The translations under genes and the position numbers were made by a program. DNA of 64,000 bases from Desulfobacillus sp041396245 (lineage in GTDB: Bacteria; Pseudomonadota; Gammaproteobacteria; Burkholderiales; Rhodocyclaceae), in assembly GCA_041396245.1 (NCBI GenBank), contig JAWKYW010000015.1:15565-79564 (forward strand), in the 5' to 3' direction. Position 1 is the first letter of the stretch; the number at the start of each line of letters is the position of its first letter. The notes beneath the pieces were generated by a model. It did not search any database. It worked only from the letters and a program-made list of their open reading frames with translations, and had not been told where the DNA came from. Below, piece by piece: positions 32,611 to 40,376 of the stretch.

Positions 32611-32636
32611 GGCTGCCGGGGTCCCCGGCAGCCTTT
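32611..32636 (+). terminator. Terminator after dps
   Basis: GGCTGCCGG (32611-32619) pairs with CCGGCAGCC (32625-32633), followed by TTT. Short T-run, so efficiency is uncertain. Confidence 0.6.
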
Positions 32637-32667
32637 AGGTGGAAGGAGTGGAGGAAGGAGAACAGCC

Positions 32668-33030
32668 ATGGGACTGCTCGGAAAAATCCTCGGTCCGCAG
32701 TCGAAGTACGACAGCAGCCTGCCCTACGCCTACGAAGCGCGCATCCCCAGCTTCGAGGACGGCAGCGAGCACAAGGCCTTCCTCTCCGATACGATCTGCG
32801 GCCTGATCGAGCATCTGCAGCGCAGCGGCATCGCGCCCGGGGGGACGCAGATCCTCGAGATCTACCGGGAGCGGGAAACGCCCATCGAGGCGCGGATGCT
32901 GACCGGCGCCGATGGCCAGTGGCTGTCGAAGCCGGACCTCTGCCGTGCCTTCGCGCAGCACTACCCGGGACACATCCGGGAAGCGGCGTGCTCGTTCGAG
33001 GACCGCGGGCGCGACTGCCTCGGCCCCTGA
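32668..33030 (+). CDS. Hypothetical protein upstream of senB
   Basis: 120 aa with ribosome site GGAGGAAGGAGA. It has no signal peptide and no membrane helix. The sequence YAYEARIPSFEDGSEHKAFLSDTICGLIEHLQRSGIAPGGTQILEIYRERETPIEARMLTGADGQWLSKPDLCRAFAQHYPGHI looks like a folded cytoplasmic protein with a cysteine-containing core. Eleven bases separate it from the senB-like gene, so they are likely co-transcribed. Family not recognised. Confidence 0.7.
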   Translation: MGLLGKILGPQSKYDSSLPYAYEARIPSFEDGSEHKAFLSDTICGLIEHLQRSGIAPGGTQILEIYRERETPIEARMLTGADGQWLSKPDLCRAFAQHYPGHIREAACSFEDRGRDCLGP

Positions 33031-33041
33031 GGACGGCAGGC

Positions 33042-34025
33042 ATGCCGCGGCGGGCCGGGCAGGTGGTGATCGTCACGCCGTCGCTGGCCGAGGCCAACAA
33101 CGGCAACTGGCGCACGGCCGAGCGCTGGCGGCGCTTCCTGGCGCCGCGCTGCCGGGTGCGTCTGGCGACGGCCTGGCCGGACGGGCGGGACGAGGCCGAC
33201 AGCGCCCTGATCGCCCTGCATGCGCGCCGCTCGGCGGCCGCCGTCGCGGCCTGGCATGGGCGGCACGGCGGCGCCAGCCTGGCCGTCGTGCTGACCGGCA
33301 CGGACCTGTACCGCGACATCGGGCGGGACGAGGCCGCGCGGCGCTCGCTCGAGCTGGCCGGCACGCTGGTCGTGCTGCAGGCGCGCGCGCCGCTGGCGCT
33401 GCCCGCCGCGCTGCGCGACAAGGCGCGGGTGATCTACCAGTCGGCCGTCGCCGGCCGCACGCCGGAAAAGACGCGCCGCCACCTGCGGGCCGTGATGGTC
33501 GGCCACCTGCGCGAGGAAAAATCACCGGAGACCCTGTTCGCGGCGGCGCGCCTGCTCGCCGGCCGCGACGACATCCTGATCGACCACATCGGCGGCGCCC
33601 TCGATGCCGGACTCGGCCGGGCGGCGGCGGACACCATGGCGGCCTGCCCGCGCTACCGCTGGCTCGGCAACCTGCCGCACGCCGCGACGCTGCGGCGCAT
33701 CCGCGGCGCGCACCTGCTGGTGCATTGCAGCCGCATGGAGGGCGGGGCCCATGTCATCGCCGAGGCGGCGGTGAGCGGCACGCCGGCGCTCGCCTCGCGC
33801 ATCGACGGCAACGTCGGCATGCTCGGCGAGGACTATGCCGGCTACTTTGCGCTCGGCAACGCGGCCGAACTGGCCCGCCTGCTGGCGGACTGCCGCGCCG
33901 GCCAGGCCGAAGCGCACGGCCTGCTGGCGCGGCTCGGCGCGCAGGCGCGCGCGCGGGCGCCGCTGTTCGCAGCGGAAGCCGAGCGCGCCGCGGTGCGGCG
34001 GCTCGCCGACGACCTCGGCGTTTGA
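33042..34025 (+). CDS. senB: Selenosugar synthase SenB-like glycosyltransferase
   Basis: 327 aa. GT-4-like glycosyltransferase with N-terminal VVIVTPSLAEANNGNWRTAERWRRFLAP and later VVLTGTDLYRDI, AVMVGHLREEKSPETLFAAARLL and HCSRMEGGAHVIAEAAVSGTPALASRIDGNVGMLGEDYAGYF. This pattern is that of the TIGR04348 / SenB family, which makes a selenosugar from UDP-GlcNAc and selenophosphate for selenoneine biosynthesis. The partner genes senA (EgtB-like) and senC (SelD-like) are not in the window. Without them, a different sugar product is possible. Confidence 0.75.
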   Translation: MPRRAGQVVIVTPSLAEANNGNWRTAERWRRFLAPRCRVRLATAWPDGRDEADSALIALHARRSAAAVAAWHGRHGGASLAVVLTGTDLYRDIGRDEAARRSLELAGTLVVLQARAPLALPAALRDKARVIYQSAVAGRTPEKTRRHLRAVMVGHLREEKSPETLFAAARLLAGRDDILIDHIGGALDAGLGRAAADTMAACPRYRWLGNLPHAATLRRIRGAHLLVHCSRMEGGAHVIAEAAVSGTPALASRIDGNVGMLGEDYAGYFALGNAAELARLLADCRAGQAEAHGLLARLGAQARARAPLFAAEAERAAVRRLADDLGV

Positions 34026-34057
34026 CGGGCTGCGAACGGGGTGGCTGAGCTTTCGGA

Positions 34058-34081
34058 CGCCGCGTCGCGGCGACTGACTAT
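34058..34081 (-). repeat. 24-bp dispersed repeat, copy 10
   Basis: Reverse copy overlapping the stop codon of the TerB-like gene (34078-34080) in the 52-bp gap after senB. Confidence 0.65.
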
Positions 34082-34527
34082 TCGGGCGCGGCGTCGCGCG
34101 CCCGCAGCTTGGCGGCGATGTAGGCGCTGTCGGGCAGGTGCAGGAGGGCGGCGATCTTGCGCATGAGGTGCTGCTCGTGGTCGTCGATGACGGCGTCGGC
34201 GTAGGCGACGCGCCACATCAGCTCGAGCACGCGCGCCTTCTGTTCCTGGCTGAAATGCCGGTTGATGAGCGAGGTGAACTGGTAGTAGTCGGTGGCCTGG
34301 CGCACTTCCTCCTCGGCCAGCGCGATGAGCGCTTCCGTCTCGCCCGCATCGAGACGGAATTTTTCCCGGATGGCGCGCTGCACGGCGGCGCGCTCCTCCG
34401 CCGTCGTGCCGGCATCGATGTGCATCACCTCCACCAGCAGCGCGGCCGTGGCCAGCTCGATCGAACGGCCTTCCGGCACCGGCCCGGCGATGTTGCCGTC
34501 GAAGAAATCCCTTATCCTGCTCAGCAT
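34078..34527 (-). CDS. TerB-family tellurite-resistance/unknown-function protein
   Basis: 149 aa from ATG 34527. The all-helical TerB fold shows ELATAALLVEVMHIDAGTTAEERAAVQRAIREKFRLDAGETEALIALAEEEVRQATDYYQFTSLINRHFSQEQKARVLELMWRVAYADAVIDDHEQHLMRKIAALLHL, in which HIDAGTTAEE and YADAVIDDHE are the Asp-rich, metal-binding repeats. TerB proteins often accompany stress systems; actual tellurite resistance is not implied. It is convergent with senB. Confidence 0.88.
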   Translation of the reverse strand: MLSRIRDFFDGNIAGPVPEGRSIELATAALLVEVMHIDAGTTAEERAAVQRAIREKFRLDAGETEALIALAEEEVRQATDYYQFTSLINRHFSQEQKARVLELMWRVAYADAVIDDHEQHLMRKIAALLHLPDSAYIAAKLRARDAAPE

Positions 34528-34616
34528 CGGCTTCACCCTGTTTTCAGGTCCCCGCCGCCCGGTCTTGACTATGCGGCTCACATGGCAAACACTGCACGCC
34601 TCGAACGGAGGAAAAC

Positions 34617-35042
34617 ATGCAGGATTATCTCATCTGGGCGGTGGCCGGGTTCATCCTCGTCATCGCGGAGCTGGTCAGCGGCACGTTCTACCTGCTGGTG
34701 CTCGGCATCGCGGCACTGGTGGCGGCGGGCGCGGCGTTCCTGGGCGCCCCCTTCTGGCTGCAGTGCCTGGGCGGCGGCGCCGCCGCCCTGCTCGGCACCT
34801 ACTTCGTGCATCGCTGGAAGCAGGACAACCGCGAGGCGTCCACCGGCTCGAACGATCTCGACCGCGGCCAGACCGTGGTGCTCGAATCCTGGGTCGACCG
34901 GCACGGCGGCCTCGCGCGGGTGAAATACCGCGGTTCCACCTGGGACGCCCGCGTCGAGGGCGATGCCGAGGACGGCGCTGTCCTCTACATCCACGGCCAG
35001 GAGAACGGCCAGCTGCGCGTTTCCGCCGCCCCGTCCCGATAA
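34617..35042 (+). CDS. NfeD-family membrane protein
   Basis: 141 aa. Two or three N-terminal helices (residues ~5-65) and a C-terminal OB-fold (GQTVVLESWVDRHGGLARVKYRGSTWDARVEGDAEDGAVLYIHGQENGQLRV). Short NfeD proteins work with SPFH/stomatin proteins, and the SPFH gene starts 43 bp downstream. The pair is thought to organise membrane quality control with FtsH-type proteases. Confidence 0.9.
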   Translation: MQDYLIWAVAGFILVIAELVSGTFYLLVLGIAALVAAGAAFLGAPFWLQCLGGGAAALLGTYFVHRWKQDNREASTGSNDLDRGQTVVLESWVDRHGGLARVKYRGSTWDARVEGDAEDGAVLYIHGQENGQLRVSAAPSR

Positions 35043-35085
35043 TACCCCCATCCCCGCCACCCCCACCCGTCAGGAAGGAAGAAAC

Positions 35086-36075
35086 ATGCTGATCAAGCTC
35101 GTCGGCGTCATCCTCGCCACCATCGCGCTCGCCCTCACGCCGCTGGACAAGCTGGCCGTGCCGTTCTTCATCGTCGCCATCGTCGTCGTCTTCGTCATCG
35201 AGGGCGTGCGCATCGTGCCGCAGCAGAATGCCTGGGTGGTCGAGCGCCTGGGCAAGTTCCACGCCGTGCTGGAGCCCGGCCTGAACATCATCGTCCCCTT
35301 CTTCGACCGCGTCGCCTACCGGCACATGCTCAAGGAGGTGCCGCTCGACGTGCCGGAGCAGATCTGCATCACCCGGGACAATACCCAGCTCGCGGTGGAC
35401 GGCATCATCTACTACCAGGTCACCGATCCGCGCCTGGCCTCCTACGGCTCGTCGGACTACGTGCTGGCCATCAGCCAGCTGGCGCAGACGGCGCTGCGCT
35501 CGGTAGTCGGCAAGATGGAGCTCGACCGCACCTTCGAGAGCCGCGACGAGATCAACCACACCGTCGTCAATGTGCTCGACGAGGCCGGCCGCACCTGGGG
35601 CATCAAGGTGCTGCGCTACGAGATCAAGAGCCTGACGCCGCCGGAATCCATCCTGCGCGCCATGCAGGCGCAGATCACGGCCGAGCGCGAGAAGCGCGCG
35701 CTGATCGCCAAGTCGGAAGGCCAGCGCCAGGAGGAAATCAACATCGCCGACGGCGAGAAGCAGGGGGCGATCCTCAAGTCCGAGGGCGAGAAGACGGCAG
35801 CCATCAACATGGCCCAGGGCGAGGCCATCGCCCTGACGACCGTGGCCGAGGCGACTGCCGCCGCGGTGCGCCATGTCGCCGCCGCGCTGGCCGCGGAAGG
35901 CGGCATGCAGGCGGCCAACCTGAAGGTCGCCGAACTCTACGTCGCCGCCTTCGGCAACCTGGCCAAGACCGGCAACACCCTCATCGTGCCGTCGAACCTG
36001 ACGGATGTCGCCACGATGGTTTCGGGCGCCATGACGGTGCTGGACAAGACGCGGGGCGCCAGCGCCGCCGGCTAA
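35086..36075 (+). CDS. SPFH/stomatin-like membrane protein (paraslipin, QmcA-like)
   Basis: 329 aa. An N-terminal hydrophobic segment (residues ~1-43) is followed by the SPFH domain (VRIVPQQNAWVVERLGKFHAVLEPGLNIIVPFFDRVAYRHMLKEVPLDVPEQICITRDNTQLAVDGIIYYQV) and a coiled coil rich in A, E and K (SEGQRQEEINIADGEKQGAILKSEGEKTAAINMAQGEA). It forms oligomeric membrane rings. The upstream NfeD gene is its usual partner. Start ATG 35086 has GGAAGGAAGA. Stop is three bases from the convergent ZIP gene. Confidence 0.92.
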   Translation: MLIKLVGVILATIALALTPLDKLAVPFFIVAIVVVFVIEGVRIVPQQNAWVVERLGKFHAVLEPGLNIIVPFFDRVAYRHMLKEVPLDVPEQICITRDNTQLAVDGIIYYQVTDPRLASYGSSDYVLAISQLAQTALRSVVGKMELDRTFESRDEINHTVVNVLDEAGRTWGIKVLRYEIKSLTPPESILRAMQAQITAEREKRALIAKSEGQRQEEINIADGEKQGAILKSEGEKTAAINMAQGEAIALTTVAEATAAAVRHVAAALAAEGGMQAANLKVAELYVAAFGNLAKTGNTLIVPSNLTDVATMVSGAMTVLDKTRGASAAG

Positions 36076-36078
36076 GCC

Positions 36079-37020
36079 TCAGCCCAGCATGGCGTCGAGC
36101 ACCATCATCACGGCAAAGCCGGCCATCAGGCCGACGGTGGCCGGCGTCTGGTGGCCGTTGCGGTGCGTCTCCGGGATGACCTCGTGCGAGACGACGAAGA
36201 TCATGGCACCGGCGGCCAGGCCCAGCCCGATCGGGTAGGCGACCGCCATCCCGCTGGAGAGGCCGACCCCCAGCAGCGCACCGAGCGGCTCGATCAGTCC
36301 GCTGGCCCCCGCCAACAGCACCGCGCGGCCGGGCGTCAGGCCGGCGCCGCGCAGGGCCAGCGCCACCGCCAGCCCCTCCGGCAGGTCCTGCAGCGCGATG
36401 GCCGTCACCAGCGGCAGGCCGACGCCCATGTCGCCGTGCGAGAAGCCGACGCCGATGGCCATCCCTTCCGGCAGGTTGTGCAGGGCAATGGCGAAGACGA
36501 ACAGCCAGACGCGGCCGCAGCGCTCGAATCCGGGCCCGCAGGGACCGCCGCGCTCGTGCTCGTGCGGGGTGAACTGGTCGAGGCCGAGCATCAGCAGCAC
36601 GCCGAGCCCCATGCCGAGCACCACCGCGCCGGCGCCGGCGCCCTTGCCGCCGAGGATGGCCGTGCCGGCCTCCAGTCCGGGGATCAGCAGCGAGAAGGCG
36701 CTGGCGGCGAGCATCATGCCGGCCGCCATGCCGAGCATGCTGTCTTCCACCCGCTGCGGGATGCCGCGCAGGAACAGCGCCGGCACGGCGCCCAGGGCGG
36801 TGGCGGCAAAACCGGCGGCGCCGCCGATGAGCGCAAAGCGCAACACCGCCGTCGCCTCGCCCGTAGCGATCTGCAGCAGGCTCTGCCCGAGCAGCGCGAT
36901 GACGGCCAGGGCGGAGAGCACCAGCCCCCAGGCGGCGAAGGGATGGCTGCGCGCATGCGCGCGCAGCGCGTCGAGCCAGCCTGGCTGCGATGCGATGGCG
37001 GAGGCGTTTGCGTTGCTCAT
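36079..37020 (-). CDS. ZIP-family divalent metal transporter
   Basis: 313 aa with eight hydrophobic segments. HNLPEGMAIGVGFSHGDMG and TAIALQDLPEGLAVALAL are the twin TM4/TM5 metal motifs (HNxPEG, QDxPEG). A cytoplasmic loop with HEHERGGPCGPGFERC has histidines and cysteines. It is expected to take up Zn2+, Fe2+ or similar ions. Divergent from the MFS gene; the 196-bp gap (37021-37216) holds both promoters, with no clear elements seen. Confidence 0.92.
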   Translation of the reverse strand: MSNANASAIASQPGWLDALRAHARSHPFAAWGLVLSALAVIALLGQSLLQIATGEATAVLRFALIGGAAGFAATALGAVPALFLRGIPQRVEDSMLGMAAGMMLAASAFSLLIPGLEAGTAILGGKGAGAGAVVLGMGLGVLLMLGLDQFTPHEHERGGPCGPGFERCGRVWLFVFAIALHNLPEGMAIGVGFSHGDMGVGLPLVTAIALQDLPEGLAVALALRGAGLTPGRAVLLAGASGLIEPLGALLGVGLSSGMAVAYPIGLGLAAGAMIFVVSHEVIPETHRNGHQTPATVGLMAGFAVMMVLDAMLG

Positions 37021-37216
37021 GCGAGGAGTCTAACCGCGCCTGGCCTGACCATCAACGCAGGCGCCGCAATCGCCGCCATGGCGGATCGCCATTATGGCCA
37101 AGCGGCCGCGACGGCTCCTGCGACTTCGAGGACAGGGAGCGCGGATGCCAGGGGCCTTGAACCCGGCTGCTTCCGCGGCGGCGCAAGGGTGGCGCGCCGC
37201 AGCCGGATGAAGCACA

Positions 37217-38449
37217 ATGCGGCGGCAAACGACAATGCCCCGCATGAACGAAAAACCGCTGCTGTCCGCCGACCTCGTCGTCATCCTCTCCGGCATCACC
37301 GCCGCGCTGCACGTGGGCAAGCTGCCGACGGCGCTGCCGCTGCTGCGCGATGCGCTCGGCATCACGCTGCTGCAAGCCGGCTTCCTGCTTTCGCTGGTGC
37401 AAGTCGCCGGCATGTCGCTGGGTCTTCTGCTCGGGCTCGCCGCCGACAGCCTGGGCCTGCGCCGCAGTCTGCTGGCCGGGCTGTCCATCCTGGCGGCCGC
37501 CAGCGCGCTGGGCGGCTGGGCGCGCGACGCGACGGACCTGCTCTGGCTGCGCGCGGCGGAAGGCCTCGGCTTCCTGCTCGTCTCGCTGCCCGCGCCAAGC
37601 CTGATCCGCCAGCTGGTGCCGCCCGGACAACTGAGCCTGCGCCTCGGCCTGTGGGGCGCCTACATGCCGCTCGGCACCGCGCTCGCCCTGCTCTGCGGAC
37701 CCTGGGTGATGGCCGCGCTGGACTGGCGCGGCTGGTGGTGGGGGCTTGCTGCGATCTCCGCCGGCATGGCGCTGCTGGCGGCGCTGCGCGTGCCCTCGGA
37801 CGCCGCACGGCGGCGCGCGGCATCGGCCCGGCCGGCGAGCGAAAGCCAGGCATGGCTGCATCGCCTGCGCCAGACCCTGGCGGCCAGCGGACCGTGGCTG
37901 GTGGCGCTGACCTTTGCCATGTACTCCGGACAGTGGCTGGCGGTGATCGGCTTCCTGCCTTCCGTCTACGACCAGGCGGGCGTCTCGGGCACCATGGCGG
38001 GTGCGCTGACGGCCTTCGCCGCGTTGTGCAACGTGGTGGGCAACGTCGGTTCCGGCCGGCTGGTGCATCGCGGCGTCCGCCCCCAGCTGTTGCTCCACGC
38101 CGCTTTCGCCGCCATGGCGCTGGGCACCTTCATCGCCTTCGCCCTGCCCGAGGAACAGGTGGTGCTGCGCTACCTCGGCGTACTGATGTTTTCCGGTTTC
38201 GGCGGCATGATCCCGGCCACGCTATTCATGCTGGCGGTGCGCTTCGCACCCAGCGAGCAGACCGTGTCGACCACCGTCGGCTGGGTGCAGCAGTTTGCCT
38301 CCCTCGGCCAGTTCCTCGGCGCCCCGCTGGTGGCCTGGGTGGCCGGTCAGGTCGGCGGCTGGCAGTGGACCTGGGCCGTCACCGGTGCCGCCTGTCTCGT
38401 CGGCGTACTGCTCGTCGGCCGCATGCCGCTGAAGCCCGTCAGCAAATGA
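37217..38449 (+). CDS. Major facilitator superfamily permease (CynX/NimT-like)
   Basis: 410 aa from ATG 37217; ATGs at 37235 and 37244 are equally possible. Twelve hydrophobic segments; the loop 2-3 motif appears as GLAADSLGLRRSLLAGLSIL. SLVQVAGMSLGLLLGLAADSLGLRR and FSGFGGMIPATLFMLAVRFAPSEQTVSTTVGWVQQFASLGQFLGAPLVAW match MFS carriers of the cyanate/nitrate-type branch. Substrate unknown. Ends one base before the convergent nnrS stop. Confidence 0.85.
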   Translation: MRRQTTMPRMNEKPLLSADLVVILSGITAALHVGKLPTALPLLRDALGITLLQAGFLLSLVQVAGMSLGLLLGLAADSLGLRRSLLAGLSILAAASALGGWARDATDLLWLRAAEGLGFLLVSLPAPSLIRQLVPPGQLSLRLGLWGAYMPLGTALALLCGPWVMAALDWRGWWWGLAAISAGMALLAALRVPSDAARRRAASARPASESQAWLHRLRQTLAASGPWLVALTFAMYSGQWLAVIGFLPSVYDQAGVSGTMAGALTAFAALCNVVGNVGSGRLVHRGVRPQLLLHAAFAAMALGTFIAFALPEEQVVLRYLGVLMFSGFGGMIPATLFMLAVRFAPSEQTVSTTVGWVQQFASLGQFLGAPLVAWVAGQVGGWQWTWAVTGAACLVGVLLVGRMPLKPVSK

Positions 38450-38450
38450 A

Positions 38451-39607
<1,157 letters not shown>

Positions 39608-39611
<4 letters not shown>

Positions 39612-39814
39612 TCAGCCTCGAAGCCGGCGTCGACGATGGCGCGCTTCATGTCCTCGCGCGTGACGCGGCCGGCCTCGAATTCGACGCGGGCGCTTTTCTC
39701 TTCCAGCGAGACGTCCGCCCTGGCCACGCCGGGCAGCGCGGCCAGCACGTTGGTGACGCTCTTGACGCAGCCGCCGCAGGACATGCCTTCAATCTTGAGT
39801 GTGGTGCTTTCCAT
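39608..39814 (-). CDS. copZ: Heavy-metal-binding chaperone CopZ
   Basis: 68 aa HMA domain with the metal-binding CxxC in IEGMSCGGCVKSVTNVLAALPGV. It delivers Cu+ to the CopA ATPase encoded upstream. Its ATG is 68 bp from the stop of the ankyrin gene. Overlaps nnrS (ATGA). Confidence 0.93.
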
Positions 39815-39835
39815 GTTCGTTCCTTTCGCAGCTAA

Positions 39836-39880
39836 CTTCTCCCTCTCCCCGCGCGCGGGGAGAGGGCCGGGGTGAGGGGC
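39836..39880. repeat. CTCCCTCTCCCC inverted repeat
   Basis: CCCTCTCCCC (39840-39849) and GGGGAGAGGG (39858-39867) form a GC hairpin, with more C/G blocks around, between the ankyrin gene and copZ. A related class of hairpin lies at 48291-48358. Confidence 0.6.
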
Positions 39881-39881
39881 A

Positions 39882-40376
39882 TCAGCAGGGCTTGCCGGGC
39901 TTGCAGCCCTTGAGCACCCACAGGGACATGATGCCGGCCGTGAGGTCGGCGCGCGACTTGCGCGCCAGCGACAGCGGCGTGCGCCCGTTGGCCGACCTGG
40001 CATCGATGTCGGCGCCGGCTTCCAGCAGCAGGCGCGCGTGTTCGGACTTGTCGGCGTAGGCGGCCATGTGCAGCGGCGTGAGGGCTTCCAGGTCGCGTGC
40101 GCGCGCATTCGCGCCGGCCGCCAGCAGGACCTTCAGCGGGCCGATGTCGGGGTTGGTGGCGGCCATGTGCAGCGGCGTGGCGCCCCTCGGGTTGCGCGCA
40201 TCGCGCATGGCCGGGTCGGCCGCGAGGATGCGCTCGACCTCGGCGGCGGTGCCCAGGCGGGCGGCGTCGTGGATGGGCAGCTCGTTGGCGCCGAGGGTCG
40301 CTTGCGCCCAGGAAAACGGGGCCGCGGCAAAAGTCAGTCCCCACAACACGGCGAATACAAGGCGATGCAGCTTCAT
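39882..40376 (-). CDS. Exported ankyrin-repeat protein
   Basis: 164 aa. A signal peptide (VFAVLWGLTFAAAPFSWAQ) is followed by three to four ankyrin repeats (ATPLHMAATNPDIGPLKVLLAAGANARARD, LTPLHMAAYADKSEHARLLLEAGADIDARS, RTPLSLARKS...). It is periplasmic by prediction. The tail ends in CKPGKPC, two cysteines seven residues apart that could bind metal or form a disulfide. It lies between copA and copZ, overlapping copA by four bases. Copy 11 of the dispersed repeat encodes GLTF of its signal peptide. Confidence 0.82.
   Translation of the reverse strand: MKLHRLVFAVLWGLTFAAAPFSWAQATLGANELPIHDAARLGTAAEVERILAADPAMRDARNPRGATPLHMAATNPDIGPLKVLLAAGANARARDLEALTPLHMAAYADKSEHARLLLEAGADIDARSANGRTPLSLARKSRADLTAGIMSLWVLKGCKPGKPC
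40330..40353 (+). repeat. 24-bp dispersed repeat, copy 11
   Basis: Forward copy inside the signal-peptide codons of the ankyrin gene (coding strand reads GGGGACTGACTTT: WGLTF). Confidence 0.75.

Noticed and set aside
34078..34527. Tellurite resistance operon
   Set aside because: Only a lone TerB-fold gene is present, without terC, terD or terZ partners.
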